From: Brevibacterium ravenspurgense
GTDB taxonomy: Bacteria > Actinomycetota > Actinomycetes > Actinomycetales > Brevibacteriaceae
DNA: 64,000 bases
Assembly (NCBI RefSeq): GCF_001584615.1
Contig: NZ_LQQC01000007.1
Location: forward strand, 1 to 64,000
Direction of reading: 5' to 3'
Shown piece by piece: positions 7,642 through 19,284 of the stretch (its first letter is position 1; each line of letters opens with the position of its first letter). A program made the position numbers and the translations under genes. The notes under the pieces were generated by a model that made no database searches, was not told where the DNA came from, and worked only from the letters and a program-made list of their open reading frames with translations.

Positions 7642-8889
7642 GTGAACTTCGTGAGCAGCTTCGACGGATATCCGCGCGGGCACCGGCAGACGAAGAAGAT
7701 CGAAATCGGTCTGCTCGTCGCGGGCCTGGCAACCTTCGTGCTGCTTTACAACACGCAAGCTATTTTGCCCTATTTCACGCGGGACCTGCGGATCTCCCCG
7801 TCACAGTCAGCCCTTTCGGTGTCCGTTGCAACGGCGGGCCTTGCGGTTGGGCTCATTGCGGCAGCCCCCGTTTCCGAGCGGATCGGCAGGGTCGCACTCA
7901 TCCGCTTCTCCCTGCTGTCGGCAAGCGCGTTGGGCCTGGTGAGCGCCTTTATCGTCGACTGGCCGACCTTCCTCATTCTGCGCTTTGTCATGGGTGTTCT
8001 GTTGGCCGGGCTGCCCGCCACCGCCGCGGTGTATTTGAAAGAGGAAATCCACCCGGACTACGCGACGGCTGCTACGGGGATCTACATCTTCGGCACAACG
8101 CTCGGAGGTCTGAGCGCTCGCCTCATCACGTCCGGTGTTGTCAGCCTGCACGAACGGCTGGATCTGGGTGCGCCCCTAGGGCTGGATGCGGCGCATTTCG
8201 CTCTGTTTGTGTCAGCACTTGCTGCCTCTGCGTGTGCTGTGGGTGCGTGGCTGCTGCTGCCGCAGTCGCGCGGCTTTGCGCCCCATCCGGTGCATCCGCG
8301 GCGGCTTCTGCGCGACTTCGCCAAGGTTTTCACCGACCCTGTCCTGGTGGGCCTGTATGTGCTCGCGTTCTTCGGCATGGGTGCTTTTGTCGGTACGTTC
8401 AATGTTCTTGGCTTCCGCCTTGAGGCAGCCCCCTACGGTCTGTCGGTTGCCGTGGTCGGTCTGCTCTACCTGGCCTATCCGGTGGCAGGTTTTGTCGGTG
8501 CTCGCGCGGCACGGCTGGCCAACCGCTACTCAATGCGGGCGGTGATTGTCTTCGGTCCTCTGACTGCGCTGGTCGGTGTTGGACTGCTCGCGGCCTCGCC
8601 TTTGGCGGTCATTGTGTTTGGTCTGCTGGTGCTCGCCTCGGGGTTCTTCATCACCCACTCGATCGCGTCTGCTTGGGTCCCCTCCCGAGGTGCCGCCCGC
8701 CTCGGTCTGCCCGCTCAGGCGGCCAGCATGTACATGCTGTTCTACTACATGGGGTCATCAGCAGCGGGAAACCTCACGCCGCTTGCCTGGCAGGATTTCG
8801 GATGGTGGGGTGTCACCGCGATGACTGGTGCGTTCATGGGTGTGAGCCTGCTGATTGCGATTGGTTTGGCGAAGTCGAAAACGGCCTGA
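7642..8889 (+). CDS. MFS transporter (YnfM-like drug:proton antiporter type)
   Basis: The 415-aa protein has about 12 hydrophobic segments, and the first half carries the MFS loop 2-3 motif (PVSERIGRVALI). An amphipathic central loop (about residues 205-225, Pro/Arg/His-rich) separates the two halves. The Gln/Ala-rich start of TM1 (LLYNTQAILPYF) resembles E. coli YnfM/YeaN-type transporters, so efflux is likely, though no substrate can be inferred. The start is uncertain: GTG 7642 and GTG 7651 are both in frame and neither has a convincing ribosome-binding site; upstream residues would be antisense to the peptidase. Divergently transcribed from the M3 operon. Confidence 0.8.
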   Translation: MNFVSSFDGYPRGHRQTKKIEIGLLVAGLATFVLLYNTQAILPYFTRDLRISPSQSALSVSVATAGLAVGLIAAAPVSERIGRVALIRFSLLSASALGLVSAFIVDWPTFLILRFVMGVLLAGLPATAAVYLKEEIHPDYATAATGIYIFGTTLGGLSARLITSGVVSLHERLDLGAPLGLDAAHFALFVSALAASACAVGAWLLLPQSRGFAPHPVHPRRLLRDFAKVFTDPVLVGLYVLAFFGMGAFVGTFNVLGFRLEAAPYGLSVAVVGLLYLAYPVAGFVGARAARLANRYSMRAVIVFGPLTALVGVGLLAASPLAVIVFGLLVLASGFFITHSIASAWVPSRGAARLGLPAQAASMYMLFYYMGSSAAGNLTPLAWQDFGWWGVTAMTGAFMGVSLLIAIGLAKSKTA

Positions 8890-8909
8890 GCGCTGCGGCC
8901 TGTGGGACC

Positions 8910-8915
8910 TAGACT
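8910..8915 (+). promoter_or_regulatory. -10 element of a leaderless promoter (AI-2E gene)
   Basis: TAGACT, then 6 nt, then GTG 8922, with no ribosome-binding site. Confidence 0.5.
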
Positions 8916-8921
8916 GAACGG

Positions 8922-9992
8922 GTGAGCGCAATCACGATCAACGGCCGGAACGCGAACCCGTTTGTCATCGGGTTCCTCGGCATGCTCGGAGCAGGACTGG
9001 CCTACGGGCTCTTTCATCTGGTCGACGACCTCGCCGGTGTCATCGTCTGCATTGCCTGCGCGCTGTTCCTCGCACTTGGTCTTGAGCCGGTCATCCGCTT
9101 CCTCAACGACCGGGGAATCAAACGCGGATGGGCTGTCACCATCACGTCGCTGGCCGTCGTCATTGTCGCAGCCGGCGTTCTGCTGCTCGTCGTCCCGCCG
9201 GTGGTGCGGCAGGTGCAGCAGTTCATCGGCGACATCCCGCGGATCATCGACGACATCATGCGTGAGCCGTGGTTTGCGAAGCTCGAAGAGAACCTGCCGT
9301 TCGGCATCGACCTCAACGAGAGCCTCGAAAACGCCGGCGCCTGGGCCTCGAATCCTGCGAACCTCGCCAGCATCGGCGGCGGTGTTCTGACGATCGGTGC
9401 GGGAGTGATGACGTTCACCACGAACGTCATCATCGTCATCATCCTCACCCTGTACTTCGCGGCGGGACTGCCCCGCATCAAGTCCGCTTTCTACCGTCTG
9501 ATGCCGGCACGCAAACGCGAAGATGTTGAGGACGTCACGGAGGAGATCACCAGTTCGGTTGGCCGCTACATTCTGGGCCAGAGCGCGCTCGCGGCCACCA
9601 ACGGAGTGCTGTCGGCGGTGTTCCTCACCATCATCGGTGCTCCGCTGCCTGCCCTTTTGGCGTTCATCGCCTTCCTCGGTTCGCTTATCCCGCTGGTCGG
9701 CACGATATCGGCATCATGCATCATCGTGGTGTCGTGCCTGATGAGCTCACCCACCCTGGCGCTCATCGCCGCGATCTACTACCTGGTGTACATGCAGATT
9801 GAGGCCTACGTCTTCAACCCGCGCATCATGAAGGCTGTGACCGACGTTCCCGGGCCGATCGTGATCATCGCCGCGATTGCCGGAGCGACGCTCGGTGGAG
9901 TGCTCGGGGCTATTGCATCGATTCCTGTCGCAGCGTCACTGCTCATCATCTACCGCAGGGTCGTCGTCCCACGCCAAGACGCCAAGCACTAG
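8922..9992 (+). CDS. AI-2E family transporter (PerM/YdiK type)
   Basis: This 356-aa membrane protein has the AI-2E/UPF0118 pattern: two N-terminal membrane hairpins around LGLEPVIRFLNDRGIKRGWAV, a long amphipathic periplasmic-type region (VPPVVRQVQQFIGDIPRIIDDI), then five or six C-terminal segments ending in PVAASLLIIYRR. Family members export small molecules such as autoinducer-2 or exchange Na+/H+; the substrate here is unknown. The GTG start has no ribosome-binding site but lies 6 nt after TAGACT, so the mRNA is probably leaderless. Confidence 0.85.
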   Translation: MSAITINGRNANPFVIGFLGMLGAGLAYGLFHLVDDLAGVIVCIACALFLALGLEPVIRFLNDRGIKRGWAVTITSLAVVIVAAGVLLLVVPPVVRQVQQFIGDIPRIIDDIMREPWFAKLEENLPFGIDLNESLENAGAWASNPANLASIGGGVLTIGAGVMTFTTNVIIVIILTLYFAAGLPRIKSAFYRLMPARKREDVEDVTEEITSSVGRYILGQSALAATNGVLSAVFLTIIGAPLPALLAFIAFLGSLIPLVGTISASCIIVVSCLMSSPTLALIAAIYYLVYMQIEAYVFNPRIMKAVTDVPGPIVIIAAIAGATLGGVLGAIASIPVAASLLIIYRRVVVPRQDAKH

Positions 9993-10027
9993 CGGAAGCC
10001 CTCTGAGCACGGGTGGCCGCAACGCGA

Positions 10028-10062
10028 GAGGTGTCAGTGCTGAACCTCAGCACTGACACCTC
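10028..10062. terminator. Bidirectional hairpin between convergent genes
   Basis: A perfect 16-bp stem with a 3-nt loop (ACC) and no T-run. It begins GAGGTG and ends CACCTC, like other hairpins in this window. It separates the AI-2E gene from the convergent unknown surface protein. Confidence 0.7.
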
Positions 10063-10067
10063 GGAAA

Positions 10068-11750
10068 TCAGAAGTCGACCGTACACATGCCGTATTTCGG
10101 TTCGACGTTGAACAGCCCGTAGTGGTCGATGGTTGAACCATTGGTAGCGCAGTGCTCAGTCCAGCCCGTGTATTCCTCATCGAGACTGTCCGTTGGGTGG
10201 CCGGGCAGGTACAGCTCGAACTCCTCGCCTTTTTCAAAGCCGTACGGCTCAGCGTATTCGATCGTACGACCGTCCCTTTCGGTCTTTTCGCCCGTCGGGG
10301 TGGTCGTCTTCAGGTCTTTGAGTTTGAGCTTGTACGTGTATTCGTCAACCCGTTTGGCGACTTCGAAGCGACCGTTGAATTCAGCGGTGTGCTCGCCGCG
10401 GACGTTGGCATCTATGTATGAGCCGGTGAACTTGCCGTCCTTTTCCATCGTGATGCTTGTGTTCCACGCGCCAGCGCCAGACGAGAATACGAACATCTTG
10501 CCCTCGAGTTCGGCAAGGGCTTTCTTTCCGCCAGAGCCTTCGGGGTAGATTTCGCGTGAGTAGGCGTAGAGCTCCAGCGGCTCTTCTGCCTTGAACAGTT
10601 CGGCATCGACCATTTCCCGGCTCTTCTTGCCGTCAAACGGGTTGCCGGCTTTTTCGCTCGCGTTGAACTTGGCTTCCAGGGGTGCTGTCGCCTTCACATC
10701 GGCGCTTCCGGCGTAGGTGCCGTCAAGGCCGGGAAGCTTAATGAGCTCAGACTCGCCTGTTCCGGGCTTGGCCCTTTCCAGTGAGGCATCGAAGGCAGTG
10801 TCAATGCCGGTTGTGATCTCTGGGCCGGCGATCCCGAAGACGCTGCTGGTGAGGTTCACATTGACCGCGCCGTGCCCCGAAGCATCGAGGTTGTCCTGAT
10901 CCGCCGCGGCGATTTCAAATGTCTGCTCGCTCTCTTCGTCAATGGGCGACAGGCCCTCGCCGGACAGGTAACGGTACCCGACGGTCCGCTCGAGACTTGA
11001 TTTGACGGTCGCATCCGCTTCTGTGTCAACACTGCCGTTGGCCGAAACAGAAAGCTCGTTGACCAGAGTGACAGGGAAGTCATCGACGATGATCGTCACC
11101 GGCAGAACCTGCTTGGTGAAGAGGTCTTTGTTCCAATCGCCCGGGTTCTGCAGCTTGAACTCACTGTCGAGGTTAAGGTCGGCTTTCGTCTCGAAGTCGA
11201 TTTTGCCGTTTTCGGCGACCCTCATGTTGAGCGACAGGGTCAAAGATCCGGTGGCGTCGAGTTCGTCACCCGAATACGAAAAGATTTCCCCATCGCTCGC
11301 GGCCGGTGCCGCGTGTGCCGGTGCCGCGCCAAGCGGGTTCCCCTTGGACGGGCCGTGGTCGTCAAGCGTGTGATTGCCGTCCGGGTCGATGTTGATGTCG
11401 AGGTTGATATCGGCCTTTTTGATTGCATCAGTCAGAGCAGCCTGCTCAGTCTCGAGCACCATTCTGCCGTTGTGCTTTTTAACGGAGGTGACTTTGCGCA
11501 GGAAGCCGTTCGGAGCTGCTTTGCCTGTTCCTCCGGCGACGATTGCGCCTTCTGCGATCGAGCTGTCCTCGTCGATCGTGACGCTGTCCTCGGTGACATC
11601 GTGGACGGTGAAGCCGTCTTTGCCACCGGCGATGTGCACGTTGGGCTTGAGCGTGAGTGTGGAGGGTTTCTTTCCAAGGGCGGCGAACATGACCCCGCCT
11701 ACGACGAGTACGACCACTGCCATGATCGCAATGATGATGCCTTTGCGCAT
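10068..11750 (-). CDS. Unknown surface protein with one N-terminal membrane anchor
   Basis: I do not recognise this 560-aa protein. Residues 6-28 form a single hydrophobic helix after MRKG, so the rest should be extracytoplasmic. The body is acidic and beta-rich. Residues about 100-150 (DINLDINIDPDGNHTLDDHG) look Asp-rich and possibly cation-binding, followed by a low-complexity Ala/Pro stretch. The last third (KMFVFSSGAGAWNTSITMEKDGKFTGSYID) resembles a small lipocalin-like or Firmicutes-type beta domain, and the end has two Cys (HCATN and GMCTV) that could form a disulfide. It stands alone between two hairpins, convergent with the AI-2E gene. No operon partner suggests a function. Confidence 0.75.
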   Translation of the reverse strand: MRKGIIIAIMAVVVLVVGGVMFAALGKKPSTLTLKPNVHIAGGKDGFTVHDVTEDSVTIDEDSSIAEGAIVAGGTGKAAPNGFLRKVTSVKKHNGRMVLETEQAALTDAIKKADINLDINIDPDGNHTLDDHGPSKGNPLGAAPAHAAPAASDGEIFSYSGDELDATGSLTLSLNMRVAENGKIDFETKADLNLDSEFKLQNPGDWNKDLFTKQVLPVTIIVDDFPVTLVNELSVSANGSVDTEADATVKSSLERTVGYRYLSGEGLSPIDEESEQTFEIAAADQDNLDASGHGAVNVNLTSSVFGIAGPEITTGIDTAFDASLERAKPGTGESELIKLPGLDGTYAGSADVKATAPLEAKFNASEKAGNPFDGKKSREMVDAELFKAEEPLELYAYSREIYPEGSGGKKALAELEGKMFVFSSGAGAWNTSITMEKDGKFTGSYIDANVRGEHTAEFNGRFEVAKRVDEYTYKLKLKDLKTTTPTGEKTERDGRTIEYAEPYGFEKGEEFELYLPGHPTDSLDEEYTGWTEHCATNGSTIDHYGLFNVEPKYGMCTVDF

Positions 11751-11930
11751 GACCTTCCATTCCTCTGTGTGGATCCGACGATCGCTGCTGAAAATCGCAG
11801 TTCAATAGTCAACAGTGACGGCGGCGAAGATTTCTGCGCGATACCCTTCCTCAATTCTATGCCAGTTTCGAACTAAATGGCCCAGGTCTCCAGATGTGAA
11901 ACGGTGCCTTCCAAGCCGCGTGGCCGCATG

Positions 11931-11936
11931 TAACCT
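11931..11936 (+). promoter_or_regulatory. -10 element of a leaderless promoter (peroxidase-like gene)
   Basis: TAACCT, then 7 nt, then ATG 11944, with no ribosome-binding site. Confidence 0.4.
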
Positions 11937-11943
11937 GGCTCAC

Positions 11944-12537
11944 ATGACTGAACGATTTCCTGACGCAGTTCTGACAGACCTGCCCGACGACATCCGACAG
12001 CGGATAGAAGACGAAGCCGAAAAGTCCGGTTTCGTTCCCAACGTATTCATCAAACTGGCTCGCAGACCCGCAGAGTTCCGTGCGTTCTTCGCCTACTACG
12101 ACGCGCTCATGGACAAAGACACCGGCAGCCTGACAAAAGCCGACCGCGAAATGATCGTGACAGCCACCTCGTCAGCCAATGGGTGCCTGTACTGCGTCGT
12201 CGCCCACGGGGCGCTGCTGCGCCTGTTCAAGAAAAGCCCGGACATTGCAGACAAAGTGGCCGTCAACTACAAGCATGCCGACCTTGAACCCCGCGAAGAG
12301 GCCATGCTCGACTTCGCTATGAAAGTCTGCACCGACCCCGCAGACATCAGTGAAGATGACTTCACGCGCCTGGCCGAGCACGGCTTCGATGACGAAGACG
12401 TGTGGGACATCGCCGCCATCACCGGGTTCTTCGGCCTGTCCAACCGCATGGCCACGGAGTCGCGAAAGCGGCCAAACCCCGAGTTCTACACGCTCGGCCG
12501 GGTGCCGAAAGACATCTACCAACAGCTCAACAGCTGA
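11944..12537 (+). CDS. Peroxidase-related enzyme, AhpD/CMD family
   Basis: This 197-aa alpha-helical protein carries the AhpD core: Glu in DREMIV, then CLYC at 81-84 and His88 (NGCLYCVVAHG), the redox-active cysteine pair and proton relay. It corresponds to the uncharacterised peroxidase-related (TIGR01926) branch, which is longer than AhpD proper because of an N-terminal helical extension and a C-terminal FYTLGR block. It would reduce hydroperoxides or act as a thiol relay in the cytoplasm. ATG 11944 is chosen because the family begins here and a TAACCT box sits 7 nt upstream. A long hairpin follows the stop. Confidence 0.85.
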   Translation: MTERFPDAVLTDLPDDIRQRIEDEAEKSGFVPNVFIKLARRPAEFRAFFAYYDALMDKDTGSLTKADREMIVTATSSANGCLYCVVAHGALLRLFKKSPDIADKVAVNYKHADLEPREEAMLDFAMKVCTDPADISEDDFTRLAEHGFDDEDVWDIAAITGFFGLSNRMATESRKRPNPEFYTLGRVPKDIYQQLNS

Positions 12538-12545
12538 CCGAAACG

Positions 12546-12587
12546 CACGAGGTGGGGCTCACCTGGGAAGGTGAGCCCCACCTCGTG
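12546..12587. terminator. Long hairpin, copy A of a repeated palindrome
   Basis: A perfect 18-bp stem with TGGGAA loop and no T-run. The 43 nt at 12545-12587 recur exactly at 14672-14714. Likely terminator of the peroxidase gene. Confidence 0.75.
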
Positions 12588-12700
12588 AGTATGCTCCTGA
12601 TTTCGAGACACCCCTTGTCTGCCCGCGAGCAGGTGCGTAGTTTGAGGAGAGGACATCGACGTCCTGCAGCACTGCACCTGAGATCTCAAAGGAGAGAATC

Positions 12701-14224
<1,524 letters not shown>

Positions 14225-14226
14225 CG

Positions 14227-14664
14227 ATGGCTGACGACATCACCGGAGACCAGGACGGCGCCACAGTGACCGCGCAAGTCGAAGCGCGGCCTGAGATCGA
14301 TGGTGAACAGCGCTCGCGCGTGGGGCTGAGCCCGGCGGCGGTGGAGCTGCTGCAGAAGCTCACACAGCAGCATGGCCAGCTGATGTTCCATCAGTCCGGC
14401 GGATGCTGTGACGGGTCTGCTCCCATGTGCTATCCGGAAGGTGAGTTCCTCACCGGAGGGTCGGACGTGCTTTTGGGCACGTTCACTCTGCCCGATGTGC
14501 CCGCAGAGTCTGCGGAGATCGGCTTCTGGATGTCAAAGGAGCAGTTCGAGTACTGGAAGCATACTTACCTGCTGGTTGATGCAGTGCCCGGCAGGGGCGG
14601 TGGCTTCAGCATCGAAAGCCCCACGGGGCTGCGGTTCCTCATCAGGTCGCGGCTTCTGGACTGA
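14227..14664 (+). CDS. DUF779 domain protein, partner of aldehyde dehydrogenase
   Basis: This 145-aa protein has the complete DUF779 core: LMFHQSGGCCDGSAPMCYPEGEF (Cys-rich, possible metal site), FWMSKEQFEYWKHT and a C-terminal GGFSIESPTGLRFL. Its first 35 residues are an unconserved acidic extension. Biochemical function is unknown; gene adjacency to aldehyde dehydrogenases suggests a role in their activity or stability, which is inference from context. The start lies 2 nt after the dehydrogenase stop, so translation is coupled. Confidence 0.88.
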   Translation: MADDITGDQDGATVTAQVEARPEIDGEQRSRVGLSPAAVELLQKLTQQHGQLMFHQSGGCCDGSAPMCYPEGEFLTGGSDVLLGTFTLPDVPAESAEIGFWMSKEQFEYWKHTYLLVDAVPGRGGGFSIESPTGLRFLIRSRLLD

Positions 14665-14670
14665 CCCCAA

Positions 14671-14716
14671 AGCACGAGGTGGGGCTCACCTGGGAAGGTG
14701 AGCCCCACCTCGTGCT
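14671..14716. terminator. Long hairpin, copy B of a repeated palindrome
   Basis: The same 18-bp stem and TGGGAA loop as copy A, with the stem extended by 2 bp here. It lies between the DUF779 stop and the convergent L,D-transpeptidase stop and likely terminates both. Confidence 0.75.
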
Positions 14717-14730
14717 GTGTGTGGAGGAAG

Positions 14731-16245
14731 TCAGTCGGTGCTTTCCTCGGTGGCCGATTCGCTGGGAGCCGAGGTTCCCTCCGTGGAGGGGTCGGTCGCG
14801 TCAGCCGACGGCGATGCCGAGGCGGCGTTTTCCTTCATGGCTTCTTCGGCTGCTTCGCGCTGGTCAGCCGGGATGGCCGACAGGGCGGTCCAGTCGTCCC
14901 ATTCGTAGGTCCAGTCCGCAACATCTCCCGAGGCGGGGCTGAGCGAAACGCTGGAGCCCTTGATTTCGACGGGGTCGCCGTAGAGGGCGGAGTTGAAGTA
15001 CTTCTGCGCGCTGCCGGGGGCGAGGTTGACACAGCCGTGCGACACGTTTGCCGAACCTTGCGAGCCGACCGACCACGGTGCGCCGTGGATGAACTCGCCG
15101 TTGTTGTGGATGCGCACAGCGTGCCTGGTGGGGGTTTCGTAGTCCCACTGCTGGCTGCGCATGACGTAGTACTCGTGCTTGGACATCACGATGTGCGTGC
15201 CGTTATGGGTTTCCGTGCGCGAACCGGCACGGCCGAAGGATGCGGGGAAGTCCCACTTGGTTTCGCCGTTTCGCTTGACGACCATGCGGTGGGTCTTGGT
15301 GTTGCCCTCAACCACCTGGTTGCGGTCGACCGTGAACTTCAGTTCGACGTCCTTTTCGCCCTTCTGCCTCTTGCCCATGGGGACGTCCTTGAGGTTCATG
15401 CGAAGGTCAACATCGGTGTGCTCGGGCCAGTATTCGCGCGGTCGGTAGTGGATGCGTGAAATCCCGTCGACATCGGGAAGCCAAGCCCAGGAGCCTTCGA
15501 CGTCGCGGTTGTTGCCGTCGGCGTCCTTGAACGACAGGCCCAGGCGGCTTTCCACGGTGGCGCGGAACTCCTCCGGCACTGTGCTGCCGAAGTTCACAAT
15601 AATGGGCGCACCGACACCGACCTTCTGGTTGTCGCCGATGAGGGTGCGGGCGCTGATCTCGGTGCGCTCGAGCTTGTCGGTGTCGACCGTGCCGGTGAGA
15701 GTGTGCTCCTTGCCGTCAGCGTCGAGTGCCGAAGCGGTCCACGTGTAGGTCGAATCTCCGGCAAGCCGGTAGGAAGACTCCCACGTGGTCTGCTGATCGG
15801 CGGAGGCTTCTGCTCCGGTTGAAGCCGAGGGGTCAGCGGATGCGTCAGCGGACGGGTCAGTGGACGCGTCTGCCGAAGAGTCAGCGGAGGGGTCGGCACT
15901 TTCCGAAGCGTCCTCTGAAGATTCGTCTGAACTGTCTGAGGTGTCGGCTGCGTCAGTGGCGCCGTCAGTTGGTTCTTCCGAGGCATCGTCTGAGGGGTCC
16001 TTGAACTCGCCCAAGTCGACAAGGGCGCCTTCGGCGTCGTCGTCGATCAGCTGGACGTTTTCGAACGTGCCATCAGTGACCTTGAGGGCGAGCTTCTTTC
16101 CCGGCGCGTCCGCGGTCACTTCAACCGTGGGCTTCGGAACCTCTTTTTTAGAGATCGGATTCGTTTCGTCAACAACCGAGCATCCGCTGATGAGCAGAAG
16201 AGCTGACGTTGCCGCTGCGGCAGCGGACATGAGGCGAAATCGCAC
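14731..16245 (-). CDS. L,D-transpeptidase lipoprotein
   Basis: This 504-aa enzyme should form 3-3 cross-links in peptidoglycan outside the membrane. A lipoprotein signal ends in LISGC (lipidated Cys22). A Ser/Asp/Ala-rich linker of roughly 70 residues follows, then Ig-like (BIG_10) sequence, and a YkuD catalytic domain with HGCVNL at 403-408 (nucleophile Cys405) and the upstream His motif (HGAPWS). An acidic Ser/Thr-rich tail ends the protein. GTG 16245 is chosen because AAGGGG lies 6 nt upstream and the lipobox then sits at the right distance; a longer ATG-initiated frame would bury the signal peptide. Monocistronic, convergent with DUF779. Confidence 0.9.
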   Translation of the reverse strand: MRFRLMSAAAAATSALLLISGCSVVDETNPISKKEVPKPTVEVTADAPGKKLALKVTDGTFENVQLIDDDAEGALVDLGEFKDPSDDASEEPTDGATDAADTSDSSDESSEDASESADPSADSSADASTDPSADASADPSASTGAEASADQQTTWESSYRLAGDSTYTWTASALDADGKEHTLTGTVDTDKLERTEISARTLIGDNQKVGVGAPIIVNFGSTVPEEFRATVESRLGLSFKDADGNNRDVEGSWAWLPDVDGISRIHYRPREYWPEHTDVDLRMNLKDVPMGKRQKGEKDVELKFTVDRNQVVEGNTKTHRMVVKRNGETKWDFPASFGRAGSRTETHNGTHIVMSKHEYYVMRSQQWDYETPTRHAVRIHNNGEFIHGAPWSVGSQGSANVSHGCVNLAPGSAQKYFNSALYGDPVEIKGSSVSLSPASGDVADWTYEWDDWTALSAIPADQREAAEEAMKENAASASPSADATDPSTEGTSAPSESATEESTD

Positions 16246-16488
16246 GCGAGACCCCTTCGGAAAGGCTGATATAAAGCGCTGTTGAGCAGTGATCGGGCAA
16301 CGCGCTGATGCTGCCCGAGGCACGGTTTTGAGCTTCCGCGATTCTACCTTTCGCTTTTGGTTGCAATGTTGCATCTTGATTGCGAAAGGGTCACAGGCGA
16401 TGTGTGCCCACCATCAGCACTGGTCCGCGCCGTGAAGGGAAGTTATAAGAAAGTGATAGACCGCGGTGGGGCGCCTTGAAGACGATAA

Positions 16489-16576
16489 GGGCCCTCCGCG
16501 CACCCAGTAGAGCTTGCTTACCCTTGCTACCTTCCGGTCCTGGGGGAGTTCACAAGATGCTGCCACGCGAAGGGCC
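16489..16576 (-). ncRNA. ffs: Signal recognition particle RNA (4.5S, small bacterial type)
   Basis: Read on the minus strand, the RNA contains the SRP domain IV signature: AGGACCGGAAGGTAGCAAGG with the GGAA tetraloop and the asymmetric internal loop. The ends pair (GGCCCTTCGCG at the 5' side with CGCGGAGGGCC at the 3' side), giving an 88-nt hairpin. Ends are accurate to a few bases. Confidence 0.9.
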
Positions 16577-16758
16577 GAATCGAGTATAGGCCATGTGGGA
16601 ACGACAAAGCGAACGCGCAGGGGTGGAGTGGGGGAGTGCGGGCAGTTTTTAGGACATCTATAGGACAGCCCCTCTTTTCGCGATGCGGGCAGTGCGGTTT
16701 GCGCAGGCTGTGTTCATCTGCGGTTTACGGCTGATTCGTCCTTCCGCACAAACTTCTG

Positions 16759-16764
16759 TATGCT
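16759..16764 (+). promoter_or_regulatory. -10 element of the tRNA-Ser promoter
   Basis: TATGCT lies 7 nt before the mature tRNA 5' end, suggesting a very short 5' leader. No clear -35 is seen. Confidence 0.4.
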
Positions 16765-16771
16765 GTCTTGC

Positions 16772-16857
16772 GGAGGATTCGCATAGCGGCCTAGTGCGCA
16801 CGCCTGGAACGCGTGTTGGGTTAATAGCCCTCAGGGGTTCAAATCCCCTATCCTCCG
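16772..16857 (+). tRNA. tRNA-Ser (anticodon GGA)
   Basis: The acceptor stem GGAGGAT pairs with ATCCTCC (16850-16856), with G as discriminator base. The anticodon stem CACGC/GCGTG encloses CTGGAAC with anticodon GGA at 16806-16808. A long variable arm typical of class II serine tRNAs and GGTTCAAATCC in the T arm are present. CCA is not encoded. Confidence 0.95.
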
Positions 16858-16864
16858 CGCGATG

Positions 16865-18231
<1,367 letters not shown>

Positions 18232-18237
18232 GGCCGT

Positions 18238-18243
18238 AGTCTA
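18238..18243 (-). promoter_or_regulatory. -10 element of a leaderless promoter (four-helix membrane protein)
   Basis: TAGACT on the minus strand, then 6 nt, then ATG 18231. Confidence 0.5.
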
Positions 18244-18320
18244 TGTCCAGTCGGCGCCGCTGCCGTCAGCTGATCAGCATGTTCAACCGATGATCCCAAA
18301 ACGGCAGCCGGCCTTCCAGG

Positions 18321-18872
18321 TCATTGGCCGCCGCGGGTCATGCGGATCTCAGCCAGATCATCAGCGGCTGCATCGACGTTGCGGGTGCCGTCGGGTGTGA
18401 AGCCATTGCGGGCGTAGAAGCTGCGGGCGCGCGGATTGTCCTCAGCCACCCACAGGGTGGCCGGCGCAGTGCCGATCGCCGCATCCAAAAGCGCCTGGCC
18501 GAGGCCTGTCCCGTAGTGACTGCTGAGGATGTACAGCGCCCACAGCTCCAAGCCGGTGCGGTCGTCATCGCGGGCCTCGCCGACGCTCGCGAACCCGACG
18601 ACATCGGTGCTCGGCAACAGGCCCGGTGACGTGACCGGGGTGCTGGGATCGGTGCGAACGGCCAGGCGCGTGCGCGCACATGATTCAGGCTGCGTCAGCC
18701 ACTGTGCCCACTGCTCGGTGCGGGTGGCCAACACCGCATCGTCGTAGAAGCGCTCGTCCAGCAGGTGGCCGTAGGCCTCCCGCCATCCGGCGACGTGCAC
18801 GCGCGCAATCGCAGCCCCGAGCTCGACGTCGGGCTGTGGAGTGGCCTGCGGGGTGATGATGGCGAACGGCAT
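18321..18872 (-). CDS. GNAT family N-acetyltransferase
   Basis: The 183-aa GNAT protein starts with the alpha1 segment IARVHVAGWREAYG common to RimI-like/PhnO-like acetyltransferases. It has the acetyl-CoA loop in SSHYGTGLGQALLDAAI and ends with NPRARSFYARNGFTPDG, the conserved beta5-alpha4 region. Substrate unknown. ATG 18872 has no ribosome-binding site; TAGCGT ends 6 nt upstream. Divergent from the cupin gene. Confidence 0.87.
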   Translation of the reverse strand: MPFAIITPQATPQPDVELGAAIARVHVAGWREAYGHLLDERFYDDAVLATRTEQWAQWLTQPESCARTRLAVRTDPSTPVTSPGLLPSTDVVGFASVGEARDDDRTGLELWALYILSSHYGTGLGQALLDAAIGTAPATLWVAEDNPRARSFYARNGFTPDGTRNVDAAADDLAEIRMTRGGQ

Positions 18873-18878
18873 GACACC

Positions 18879-18884
18879 ACGCTA
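18879..18884 (-). promoter_or_regulatory. -10 element of a leaderless promoter (GNAT gene)
   Basis: TAGCGT on the minus strand, then 6 nt, then ATG 18872. Confidence 0.4.
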
Positions 18885-18904
18885 GCGGAGGACTTGGACT
18901 TGTC

Positions 18905-18910
18905 TAGACT
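18905..18910 (+). promoter_or_regulatory. -10 element of a leaderless promoter (cupin gene)
   Basis: TAGACT, then 7 nt, then ATG 18918. The intervening in-frame ATG 18912 is only 1 nt from the box, so it is probably not the start. Confidence 0.5.
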
Positions 18911-18917
18911 CATGGGC

Positions 18918-19259
18918 ATGTCCTTCTCGATCATCGACGTCGGCAACGAGCTGCTCGAACGCGCCGCCGACGAACCGACGAAGCTGGCGACCAAACGGAT
19001 CCCTTCGGACAATGCCGCAATCGTGCGCATGCTCATCGCGATGCGTGCGGGCGCGCAGCTGTCCGACCACCCCAACCCCGGTGAGGCGGTCATCACAATC
19101 CACCGCGGAGCCGCCACCCTGACCGGCACATCCGGTGAGACGATCGCTCTCGACTCCGGTGAGACCGCGGACATCCCACAGGAGACCCACCGGCTTGATG
19201 CTGACCGTGACACGATCGCTGTGCTCACTCTCGTCCACCGCAGCCGTCTGCAGTCCTGA
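18918..19259 (+). CDS. Small cupin-fold protein
   Basis: This 113-aa single-domain protein has cupin-like spacing: GAQLSDHPNPGEAVITIHRGAATLTG (first metal/barrel motif) and DSGETADIPQETHRLDADRDTIAVLTLV (second). One His of the usual metal set is visible in each motif, but the classical HxH pair is reduced, so metal binding is uncertain. Similar short proteins occur widely in Actinobacteria and function is unknown. ATG 18918 fits a leaderless promoter. Confidence 0.75.
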   Translation: MSFSIIDVGNELLERAADEPTKLATKRIPSDNAAIVRMLIAMRAGAQLSDHPNPGEAVITIHRGAATLTGTSGETIALDSGETADIPQETHRLDADRDTIAVLTLVHRSRLQS

Positions 19260-19284
19260 ACCATGGCTGGTCAGCAGCTGAACG